Shown here: piece after piece, positions 10,637-19,194 of the stretch
How the letters are laid out: each line of letters opens with the position of its first letter
Numbering within the stretch: position 1 is the first letter of the stretch
DNA from: Kalaharituber pfeilii
Taxonomy: Eukaryota > Ascomycota > Pezizomycetes > Pezizales > Pezizaceae
Reading direction: 5' to 3'
Length of the DNA stretch: 64,000 nucleotides
Assembly (NCBI GenBank): GCA_015179045.1
Contig: WHUZ01000063.1
Location: forward strand, 124,001 to 188,000
Translations under genes and position numbers: made by a program
Notes under the pieces: generated by a model
The model's input: the letters and a program-made list of their open reading frames with translations, nothing else
The model's database searches: none
Told to the model about the DNA's origin: nothing

Positions 10637-11654
10637 ACAAACACTGATAAAAGAGGAGGAACCCTGAACCATAATGACCCACTCCCCCTAGTAACGCTCC
10701 CTTCCCCCCCGGCAACCGCAGGGAAGGAGGAATGGGAAAGGGCCATTGCAGATGCGGAAGACGAAGGGTGGGAAGGGACCTACACAGACGGCAGCAGAGC
10801 GGAAAAGAGAACAGGAGGAGGAGGATGAAGGGCCGGGAGCAGGATGTCTCTCTACATGGGGACCAGAGCAACAGTCAACGATGCAGAATTGACAGCAATG
10901 GCAGAGGTTCTGGGAGCTGGGGACGGAGAGTTACTCATAATCTCAGACTCCAAAGTGGCCATCAGCAGACTACAAAAAATTGCAGAGGGAATGCCGACAC
11001 CAGTCGGGCCAGCCAACGCAGTCAGGAGGACCTGGGAAGGCAGGATAGCGAGAGGGGGTTTGGGCGTGGCTGTGATGTGGGTCAAAGGGCGCTGGGGCAT
11101 AAAGGGCAATGAGGCGGCAGACAAGGCGGCCAGGGTTGGCACATTCATGCAGTACCAAGACGAAATAGTCACGGAAGCAGGAATGCGCCAGCACGCCAAG
11201 GCACAGCGAGCGGAGGAAAGGAATAGGCTGGAGTTGAGCTATAGGCCCTTACAATGGCTGGGACATGAAGTACGAACGTTGGCCGGTCTAATGGGCAGCA
11301 AAGGCCTGCAAGCGTGGAGTTACAGGCTAGGCAAGGCGGATGGGCCAGAGTGCAGGTGGTGCGGGGAAGAGGAGGAGACGACGACACACGTATGGGGCAG
11401 ATGCAGGGAATGGAGAAGGAGATGGCCAGGCGGACTGGAGGCGCTACTTCGCCCACCAGAGCGGGGCGAATGAGAAGGGGACTCGCTGGCGGAGCTGATG
11501 CGACGGATGGAAAGCTACGGATGGGACTGGCTGTTAATTTTCTATGTTAATTATTTTTCTCTCCTTCCTATCTTCAATCTCCTATGTACTTAACATCGCC
11601 ATAGCCCTCAGGGCGGCATGCGATTAATGATATAAAAGGAATAAAATAAAAAAA
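10637..11654 (+). mobile_element. LINE copy (RNase H to 3' end) nested in the type-2 unit, 8-bp duplication
   Basis: Flanked by TTATGTGA at 10629-10636 and 11655-11662. The body carries the beginning of RNase H (EGTYTDGSRAEKRTGGGG, frame near 10770-10830), the open frame at 10844-11473, a 3' UTR, the hairpin ATCGCCATAGCCC...GCGAT at 11595-11624, TAATGATAT and an impure A tail. It is 5'-truncated at about 1 kb. The 8-bp duplication is short and its right neighbour is A-rich, so the exact edges may move by a few bases. Confidence 0.85.
10844..11473 (+). pseudogene. LINE ORF2 C-terminal fragment (RNase H + Cys/His knuckle)
   Basis: The longest uninterrupted LINE frame in the window, 209 residues. 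It shows the RNase H motifs NDAELTAMAE (Glu, residues 11-20) and LLIISDSKVAI (Asp, about 30-40). The histidine motif reads VKGRWGIKGNEAAD (about 84-97), so the usual catalytic His is replaced by Arg. The knuckle CRWCGEEEETTTHVWGRC (about 172-189) follows and the frame ends PPERGE-stop. The upstream TDGS motif is in another frame. It encoded the retrotransposon polymerase's RNase H and nucleic-acid-binding end, and is inactive here. Confidence 0.85.
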
Positions 11655-11920
11655 TTATGTGAGGAAAAAAAAAAAAGGGCTGCAAACCCAAGAATTTTCC
11701 TGGGGAGGGCGAAGATTTATTGTGAAACTACAGTAGCGCATTGAGCGTTCTTATGCTCGACAGGTGAGGCACAAGTGCCAGTGGCTTAGTCCAAATAGGA
11801 ATTTGATCCGTTGGGGTCGCAAAAGGTTTTCTCTCCACAAGAAATTGGAAGGGTCACTACTATCGCCAGTCATCTTCCTGATAGGCATTGTAGCGAGCAA
11901 AAGGTTGTTGACCCGAACCT

Positions 11921-11953
11921 ACGTGGAGGTAGTCTCATAACCAGACGTGGAGG
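11921..11953. mobile_element. 15-bp MITE-end insertion with perfect 9-bp duplication
   Basis: ACGTGGAGG (11921-11929), then TAGTCTCATAACCAG (11930-11944), then ACGTGGAGG (11945-11953). The 15-mer is the end of the MITE seen whole at 31403-31502, with one substitution. Only this end is present. Confidence 0.8.
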
Positions 11954-12063
11954 AAGTATATCGGGTGATCTCGAACATGTCACTGCCGAGGCTAAGGAAA
12001 GCAATCAAGACTCGCCAGGGCCGATTGGGGTAAGGAGGAGAAAGTGTCCTGGAAGCGAGATGT

Positions 12064-12098
12064 ATCGCCATAGCCCTCAGGGCGGCATGCGATTACTG

Positions 12099-12129
<31 letters not shown>
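12064..12129 (+). repeat. Type-1 hairpin plus poly(A), probable hairpin-only insertion
   Basis: The hairpin ATCGCCATAGCCC...GCGAT (12064-12093) is followed by TACTGATATT and poly(A) 12104-12129. Upstream sequence does not look like LINE 3' UTR. A candidate duplication is poor (GCGAGATGT versus GACAGATAT), so a solitary insertion is suspected but not shown. Confidence 0.6.
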
Positions 12130-12202
12130 GACAGATATACAACCACTTGGGGCAGAGATTGAGGTCATCTACCTCAAACTGGGCAAGGAGGATGCCCAGC
12201 CA

Positions 12203-12283
12203 AGTGGGAAAAGGTCCCTGTCATAGGCTGGTAGCCTGTATGCGGGGTTACGTGATTAAAAAAAAAAAAAGAGTGGGAAAAGG
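12203..12283 (+). mobile_element. Hairpin-only insertion (type 2): 43 nt plus poly(A), 12-bp duplication
   Basis: A perfect 12-bp duplication AGTGGGAAAAGG (12203-12214 and 12272-12283) flanks TCCCTGTCATAGGCTGGTAG plus CCTGTATGCGGGGTTACGTG, ATT and about 13 A. The outer stem is CCCTGU/GCGGGG with two G-U pairs; the inner stem AGGCT/AGCCT surrounds GGT. It interrupts the RNase H region of an older LINE; excising it restores GTGGGAAAAGGCCATCAGC. Confidence 0.93.
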
Positions 12284-12756
12284 CCATCAGCAAGGTTGGA
12301 GGCAAATCAGTAGCCATATTCACAGATGGTAGTCACAGGGAGGATGGAGGAGTTGGAGGTGGATGGTGCTGGAGGCAGGTAATAGCAGGAAAGTCAGAAG
12401 GGTCCCGTGGGTACGCACCAAAGCTACTGTGTGGGACGACGAGGTCTCAGGCATGAGGGGTGCCCTCGAAGCGGCTGATGGCAAACCGAAGGTGTTGCTG
12501 CTTGCAGAGTCTCAGGTAGCCATTAGCATAGTCAAGAGAGCAGGAAATATCGGCAAGGCGAGTCCTGTAGACCTTGTTACGGTGTCTGCGATTGCAGCGA
12601 AATGCAGGTGTAACTTAGGACAACGCTTGGAACTTGACCTTTGTATAGAGGCCGTGTAGGCCTCTATATATAGGCGTCTAGCGTGTCGGTTATTTGCATT
12701 ATTCTATTTAACATTGAGTGCTAATTAACAAGCTTCTCTCTCATCATCATAGCATC

Positions 12757-12945
12757 ATTGATAACTATTTCTCCTTCACACAGGAGGTTCCAGGGATTTC
12801 TACTCTCATCTGTTACTGTTATTGTTAGTCTCACGTCCCCATCACGCAGGAGTTTCCGGGGATTTCTACTTTGATATCTACCTTTCCTTATATTTCATAT
12901 GTAACTAAACATCGCCATAGCCCTTAGGGCGGCATGCGATTAATG

Positions 12946-12988
<43 letters not shown>

Positions 12989-12993
12989 ACTAT
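12757..12993 (+). mobile_element. 5'-truncated LINE 3' UTR, 11-12 bp duplication
   Basis: TTGATAACTAT flanks the insertion at 12758-12768 and 12983-12993, with one further A possibly shared. The inserted 214 bp is LINE 3' UTR with two diverged copies of a roughly 65-nt unit (CACACAGGAGGTTCCAGGGA and CATCACGCAGGAGTTTCCGG). The type-1 hairpin is at 12911-12940 (ATCGC/GCGAT; inner GCCC TTA GGGC), and a 32-nt poly(A) follows. Confidence 0.9.
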
Positions 12994-13964
12994 GAATGGC
13001 ATAGTTACCATGCGTTATCTCTCATCACAATGGCATCATTGATACTTTGTTCGGTCACCCTGATAGACCTGGCATAGGTAGTAGAGCTTGTGGCAGAAAG
13101 GCGGTGAAGGCTGAGGGATGCTGGGGTGGTGAAGCGTGCATGGGTTAAGACCCATGTGAGGATAGAGGGCAATGAGAAGGCAGATGAGAAGGCGAAAGAG
13201 GGTGCCAGATGCCTAGGGTATGACGGGCAGGCTAGTGAGGGCAGGCTACATCAGGAGTTAGTTCGAAAAGAAAGGAGAGGGGAGAGGGGACGAGCTGTCT
13301 TTGGGAAGGGAAAGTTTGTGAAGTGGTACAGGAGAACCCTCACGAATTAGACTTGGCCTGCGGGCCACTGGCAGGGAGAATGGTCATGAATTCTCCCTAC
13401 AAGCTCACATATGAGTGGCCTCGAACCTCCTGCAACTTACGGCGGAATCTGGTCCTGCTTCTCCGCAACTCTGACGGAAGGTGTATAAACCAGCCATACA
13501 GCACCTAGATAGGACTCGTTCCACTGAATTCGGCGTACATCGAAGCCAGAATCGGAGCCACAATTCTAGTAAGACCCCTAGTTGATATCGATTCAGCGAG
13601 ATGCCTCACAAGTGTACGAAATTCCCACTCACAGGTGTGATTACATCTCAACTCACATATTGTTGCTGGCGAGAACAGTCTGCTTTAGTGCCAAGCAATC
13701 AAAGCCCCTAGTGGCACTGATGCACCTTTTTTTCTTGATAAAAGTGATCCTATCAAGGCATATCAAATGAAAAAGTCTTCCTCAAACACTCATTGCAATG
13801 TTCTGGCCCACCGACGAACATTTTCCGGTTCGCGAACCGGCCAGCCGATTCGTGAACCGGCCGGCCCGTGAAAAACATATGGTGTTTTTCACGGGGCCAG
13901 CCCAGCCACGAACACCTGGCCCAGCGGCGAACATGAATGTACCTCGATGTACCTATATGTAATA

Positions 13965-14168
13965 TATATACTCGCTTATTTTTTTTTTATATATATCATT
14001 ACTCGCATGCCGCCTTGCAGGCTATGGCGAGGGTTTAGATACATGGATGATAATCAACGGAAAAATAAGTAACAGATAAGGAGATAAAGTGAAAATATGA
14101 CCGGTTACTCCGCCGCCCAGTCCATCACCTCCGCCAACGTTCTCTCCCCCCCCCTATATACTCGCTTA
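13965..14168 (-). mobile_element. 5'-truncated LINE, minus strand, 14-bp duplication
   Basis: TATATACTCGCTTA occurs at 13965-13978 and 14155-14168. Between them lies a minus-strand LINE end: poly(T), TATATATATCATTA, the hairpin (14002-14031; on the minus strand CTCGC/GCGAG outside and GCCT GCA AGGC inside) and about 120 nt of 3' UTR. It is inserted within the inverted-repeat element at 13799-15454. Confidence 0.9.
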
Positions 14169-14262
14169 TGATTTAATGTAATAGTGATCTATCATACAGC
14201 CAGCTAAGCAATTTCCACAGTCTCCTATCCCCCTATGCAGTCATCTATGTACAAACAATAGA

Positions 14263-14318
14263 ACTTTTTTTTTTTTTTTATATCATTACTCGCATGCCGC
14301 AGTATGGGCTATGGCGAG
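14263..14318 (-). repeat. Type-1 LINE tail, minus strand
   Basis: A poly(T) of about 16, TATCATTA and hairpin 14289-14318. The outer stem CTCGC/GCGAG is intact but the inner stem is broken (GCCCATACTGCGGC). The 5' extent of the copy and its target duplication are not identified. Confidence 0.7.
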
Positions 14319-15161
14319 GTATTTATTAAAGAAAGAAAATTAACCGTCACTAAATACATGTGGTGCCCGCAATACTCATACATGGTGCGGGTAGAATGTA
14401 CACACTGGTCAATACAGCCTATTTCCTCCGTCTGTCCGGCTCGTATTGAGTGGTCCTCAACCATTTCCCACCTAACCTAACTCTGTCTACGCCCGTCGCT
14501 GCCTCCAAGTACACACGACCGAGCTGGTCATTTTTCCTTCTTCAAGTAGCGCGGTCTTTCGTCTCAGCCACCTTATCCCCACGGTCTTGCCTAGCCTATC
14601 ATTCCCGGACTCCAACCATTTCCGGACCTTCCCTAAATATACATCACTATGTTCACTCTCATTCTCCTGGTTGGTACATTGACCAGCATTGCTTTTATTA
14701 CAAGAATAAGAACATTTAACCGTTTGACATATGCATGTACAACGAAGAGAAGAACAGGTACCTAGACAAGAACATGAAATTTTGTCTTGACAAGTTTTAT
14801 CATGATGAGGTTGCTTAAAGTGGGTACTTGGCACTTGCAGGGCTCTTATTATCTACTGTTTCTGGTAATACAACCACCAAACTTTTCATTCTTGGCATCA
14901 ACGCAATCCCTGTTACTGCCACAATATAATACCAGAATGGCGGAGGATTCCGGAAATCTCTACCTATGAAGATAACACTCCAAAATTTCGCTTAGAGTAA
15001 GAAGAATACTAGAAGCATATCTAGTAATTTTCTTCTAGTGTTTCGGTTAACAATAATTAAGTTATGATTACAAATTGGTATTCTTAACTATAGCAGTCTA
15101 GAAGCGTAGTGAATTATTAATTAAACTGTCTGTATTATCTTCTAGTATGTGGGTAAGAAGT

Positions 15162-15240
15162 AGCAACTTATCACCGACAGCAACTTATCACCGACAGCAA
15201 CTTTCAAGTGGCAACTTGTAGGTGGCAACTTGTCAGTGGC
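15162..15240. repeat. Short tandem repeat, 17-bp unit then diverged units
   Basis: Two perfect copies of AGCAACTTATCACCGAC (15162-15178, 15179-15195) are followed by diverged units beginning GGCAACTTGT. Confidence 0.8.
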
Positions 15241-15821
15241 AATAGGGCTGTGCTAGCACACAGTAACTGGCTTATCAATTAACGCTGGTAGCAGAATGTT
15301 TCTCTATACTCAATCACTGGTAGTACGTAGAGGTACCTAGTGGTACTTGTACTAAACCAGTGTTCGTCGGTGGGCTGGCCCATTCGCGAATCAGCCAGCC
15401 CACCGACGAATTGGCCGATTCGCGAACCGCAATGTTCGTCGGTAGGCCAGAACAGCAACATCAAAGTTACTTTAATGATACCGATTGTAAAGCAGACAGA
15501 CGAAAGCTATTTGCTTCGAGCGTAAGGTCTGGGAGGATAGTGTAAGGCCGTGTTTGGTCGCCATATTCAACCTAGTTTTTGAAGCTGAAACCAAACGATC
15601 GTTTCGCGAGATACTAGGTATGTACTGTTCTCGTGACCAGACTCTGATATGTACTAGAGTACTTGTAATGTGCGGCGCTCCCAGCAAAAATCGAAAGTAT
15701 GCAACAAAACCTCACTATGGAATATATGCCTATTACATATAGTTTCGATGCAACGCTACATGCGTATGTCCAAACTCAACCCATGGCCCGCCTACATCCA
15801 AGAAATTACCGGTGCTGAAGG

Positions 15822-15908
15822 TATGGAGGTGCCCTGCCATGGCGAACAGCTGCACGCGGGGTCACGTGAAAGGAAAAAAAAAAGAAAAGAAAAAAGGATA
15901 TGGAGGTG
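15822..15908 (+). mobile_element. Hairpin-only insertion (type 2): about 38 nt plus A-rich tail, 10-bp duplication
   Basis: TATGGAGGTG at 15822-15831 and 15899-15908 flanks CCCTGCCATGGCGAACAGCT plus GCACGCGGGGTCACGTGA and an A-rich, G-interrupted tail. The outer stem is CCCTGC/GCGGGG. The inner stem GGC/GCT surrounds GAACA, retaining pairing although the sequence differs from other copies. It is the third independent type-2 unit starting at the same base. Confidence 0.9.
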
Positions 15909-16693
15909 TGCAAGTTGTCAGCAAACGTGGTTTCGCGTCTTGGCATTTGTACGGAGTAGCTATGATCGGATCCACACGTTTGAAAACCTACTAGCGCAGA
16001 GATAGATGTTCTGGTCCTGTCGTCCGCTGCCCAGTTCCTGAAAGGACCGGGTATCTGATGATGCACTCAACCCTTTCGCTTTGTTGCTATGGTAGACACA
16101 GGCACTATGACAGCCATGAGGGTGTTACATGAACATTTCCTTTACATGCGACGACTGAGTTTGCAGAATTTATTTTTCTTTTTTCCGTTTATATCATTAT
16201 TCGTATGCCGAAAATATGTACATAGTTGATTATCAATAAACGTGGAGGCTGCCATGTATTTAATTCCTGAGCTGTAGCTGTGAAAATGCTGATTCCCGAG
16301 GGTACTTGTTCTCGTGCCCAGACTGTTATTTTCGGCCTTCGCGGCCGTAGAGCGTACCGAGGGCACCAGAGCATATACATGCTTACTAAATACTTAGTTC
16401 TCACTTGCATTAATGCTCAATATTAGGGTCAACATTCTGGAATTGTCGATAGAAATAAAACCCGGTAAACCATACCGCCATTCATCGATTCAATTCACAC
16501 AGCGTGGGCAGGAGGAGCGCAAGAATCTAGTTCATGGTCAAGAGATGTTAGTATGTACATCACCGTACCAAGAAATGTTTAAGAAGTCTGTAATAGCAGT
16601 ATTTGCATGTAATAGCAGCCCACCTAGCAAGGGAGAATCTTAACAAAAATGGATCTTAATTTTGCATGGTCGGTGCGGAGATTGTAAATTGAT

Positions 16694-16730
16694 GTGGGAA
16701 GATAGTCTGGTTACGAGACTAGTGGGAAGA
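16694..16730. mobile_element. 19-bp MITE-end insertion with perfect 9-bp duplication
   Basis: GTGGGAAGA (16694-16702), TAGTCTGGTTACGAGACTA (16703-16721), GTGGGAAGA (16722-16730). The insert equals the terminal bases of the MITE at 31403-31502 and is itself nearly palindromic (TAGTCT/AGACTA). Confidence 0.85.
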
Positions 16731-16847
16731 GGCTTTACTAGTTGCAGAATTAACAGTTTCCCACCTTACATGATGGAGGAATTCACCTGCATCTCTCCTG
16801 TTAAGTATCTTAAGTAAAACCCTACTAGTAACCAGCCTCTAAACACC

Positions 16848-16880
16848 CCCAACACCCTGGTTACGAGACTACCCAACGCC
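16848..16880. mobile_element. 15-bp MITE-end insertion with 9-bp near-duplication
   Basis: CCCAACACC (16848-16856), CTGGTTACGAGACTA (16857-16871), CCCAACGCC (16872-16880); 8 of 9 duplicated bases match. Confidence 0.65.
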
Positions 16881-19194
16881 CACGAACATCCAAATACACC
16901 TTTCTAGAACTTCTATTGAAAGTTGTAGCAGTTGACAGGAAGAATATCAGGGCTCGGCTCTGGATTCTAATGACGCAAATGCAAGACCATTCTAGCGATC
17001 CCAACCCAGGCTCCAATCTCAACCTGCACAGCAAAACTCTTGAAGGCAGACCGCCTAATTCATGAAAGTTATAAAATAGAATGGCGACATTTCCAAATAT
17101 CGATATAAGAGTGCCTTCATTTTCGGAATACGATTTTGAGCATTCCATGGAACCCCAGCGGCCAATGGGTGGTTGGGTTGCAACTGTTACGCCTTCAGTA
17201 GCGGCTGGGCACGAGACTACCTTCAATGGTAAATGTGTGTATTTACTACCTAGTACTACTAGTAGTTGTATTGCGGATTTTGGGACGGTAGTCTGGTATT
17301 GGGACGGAACATTCCTTTAAGTAAATCCTGGCAAGGCTGCGAAAGTACAACCGCTATGATAAAACATTTCTTATTATCGCCCACAGAAGTACCGGTGATT
17401 AGTGCTTCGAGTGATTTCTATCATTCACGTTGCGGCGGCAACAAAATTAGGTTTGCTGGTTCTACCGTGAGGCAAATACTGTATATCAATTTATCAATTA
17501 AACCACTGCGATTGGAGGAAATTTCTGCCTTTATAATAACTATATTCATGCTCCCATGAACAACAGGCACCAAAACTTTACATTTTACCCTGTGCCATTT
17601 ATGAAACTCCACCAAAACAGCTTATGGCTGGTTACCACGTAATTTCAAGTTAGTAGAATAGTAGTATAGCAGTGGTAAGCGAACTGCGAGAGGTTTTTTC
17701 CAAAGATAAGAAGATACAAGTAACTAGTACAAATTTATCAAGTAAGAGGATACGGTCATCTGGAAGAGACGTTAAAGTGCGCTCGACAATTATTTCTTGA
17801 CGGGTACAAAACCAACTTCAAAGGAAAAGGGAGGGGAATTTCACTTAAGTAATTACTTTATACTTGACTTATAACTGAGGAGCAGAGACCATGTGGGATA
17901 TGTGAGAGGTTACCTTTTGGGTGATTTGGGTGGACTCGGACTCATGGAGGAGCGCAAAGCACTTGCGACATCCAGGATTGCCTATTATGGAAGGCTAAAT
18001 TTTGCCTGCATCACCCTCCCCTTTCTCCTCTCCCGTTTTCTTTTCCCTTCTCTTTTCCTTATCTTCCTGCCTTCTTCTCATATTTTTAATTCTGAGGAAG
18101 GCATCTTGACGTCTATAATTCGCTACAGATACGACAATTCGGTACGAGAATGCATATATCAGACAATTTCATGCATGACGATGCTGATTCCACTTTCTGC
18201 AGGAATTTTGCGTACCATTCCTGGAAATTGAGCTACTGTAGGCATCCCTGCCCTGTGTCAAGATCATCAGGTCCGCCACCCCAAGGCAAAAGAGCACTCT
18301 TGGCTGTTATTTTTTCTTTACCTATCATTCTTGCCTGCTTGGTTGCCTTCTCATCGTGATGCGCAGGCAATTTCCAAATGGGACCTTTGATAACTTGTGC
18401 TGTTATCTCGCCAAGTCATGGCTAGGCTACATTTGGACAGTGATCAACACTGGTACGCTCTCACCTACATCCAGGAAGCATGGCAACCTAAATGATGGTC
18501 AGGAATACCTACGCGGCTTCCCCTCCTCTTTAGATCTACCGCAGATGTGGATCAATGCTGCGCCGCTCTAATTTATCTATAAGCATATCGCCAGCTCAGT
18601 TCATCTTCTCTCAGCCTTGCCGATCCTCAATTCGCCTCATGCTTGGTAGATTTGCGGCATATCCTGACTGCGGTTAAAAGGAACGTATCACTATCTGCTG
18701 TAAGGCTGTGGCTCACCTCCTGTGGAACGAACAAGCTTGGCCGGTCTCCCAAATAGTATTTTCCCCACGATTACCTGGCCATCGCGACAAACAAGGTACC
18801 ATTACTGTTCCAGTCTGAAACCGCATGACGCTGCGCATGATGGAAATATTTCGCCCCCACTGCCGGCCTGGCGGTCCCGTGACTGTCGGGTTCATGCAGA
18901 GCGGGCCTGAGCCGCACTTTGGGATATTCTCTGGGGTTTTCTAAACCTTAGTATAGGCTGACCTGATTTGTGTACCATGAAGTCGAGTCATAGTGCTCAC
19001 TACATTATTCCCTCTACTTTGTTTTTCTGCATTGCTGCCCCTTGACTTGAACATCTACATACACCACTCAAATATTGAGCGAGCATATCAAAATTGACCC
19101 GAAACGCAACATATTCACAAGGAATTTGAACGAAACTCTTTCACACTCCAAGTTACATCGTAATTGCATTTCTTTGTTTATTGAGGTTGTCGGC
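16881..19194. other. Intergenic upstream of the giant gene
   Basis: No family is recognised. The frame at 17081-17320 (MATFPNIDIRVPSFSEY...) has a normal-looking amino-acid composition and a possible donor GTAAAT at 17230, but no continuation could be found. The rest is spacer and promoter sequence for the gene starting at 19195. Confidence 0.45.

Larger units (their letters stand above)
10584..11690 (+). mobile_element. Type-2 hairpin unit split by a LINE; 12-bp outer duplication
   Basis: A perfect 12-bp duplication GCTGCAAACCCA lies at 10584-10595 and 11679-11690. Immediately inside the left copy is the type-2 hairpin TCCCTGCCATAGG...GCAGGG (10596-10628) and GTTATGTGA. Immediately inside the right copy is TTATGTGAGG and a poly(A). 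Removing the nested LINE at 10637-11654 leaves a unit of about 41 nt plus poly(A), the same as the units at 12215 and 15832. Confidence 0.85.
12130..13480 (+). mobile_element. Degenerate LINE of a second lineage (RNase H region)
   Basis: AIFTDGSHREDGGVGGGWC (near 12315-12375) starts the RNase H. VWDDEVSGMRGALEA and LLLAESQVAISIVKRA (12430-12545) continue it, and VKTHVRIEGNEKADEKAKE (13140-13200) gives the His and final Asp motifs. Sequence between 12610 and 13090 is foreign and includes a younger insertion (12757-12993). The residues differ clearly from the other copies, so this is a separate, older family. A short palindrome (TATAGAGGCC/GGCCTCTATA) lies near 12645-12669. Confidence 0.7.
13795..15458. 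mobile_element. 1.66-kb element with about 42-bp terminal inverted repeats
   Basis: The left end at 13799 starts TGTTCTGGCCCACCGACGAA and continues CATTTTCCGGTTCGCGAA. The right end, read inward from 15454 on the minus strand, starts TGTTCTGGCCTACCGACGAA and continues CATTGCGGTTCGCGAA. Both sides continue into GC-rich sub-palindromes (TTCGTCGGTGGGCTGG paired with CCAGCCCACCGACGAA at 15363-15409; CCGTGAAAAAC/GTTTTTCACGG near 13866-13896). GCAA flanks both ends (13795-13798, 15455-15458), a possible 4-bp duplication. No transposase is visible inside, so it is non-autonomous. Two minus-strand LINE tails sit inside it. Confidence 0.72.

Noticed and set aside
15544..15600. GGCCGTGTTTGG-like start, reminiscent of PIF/Harbinger or hAT ends
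   Set aside because: No second end or target duplication could be found.
15613..15658. TTCTCGTGACCAGACT between TATGTACT repeats, possible relative of the MITE ends
   Set aside because: The similarity to TAGTCTCGTAACCAGACT is partial and the repeat matches 8 of 9 in a low-complexity context. Also resembles 16308-16322; left as unresolved.
17192..17228. Another MITE-end insertion (CTGGGCACGAGACTA)
   Set aside because: The flanking sequences CCTTCAGTA and CCTTCAATG share only the first six bases and the insert has two changes; too weak.
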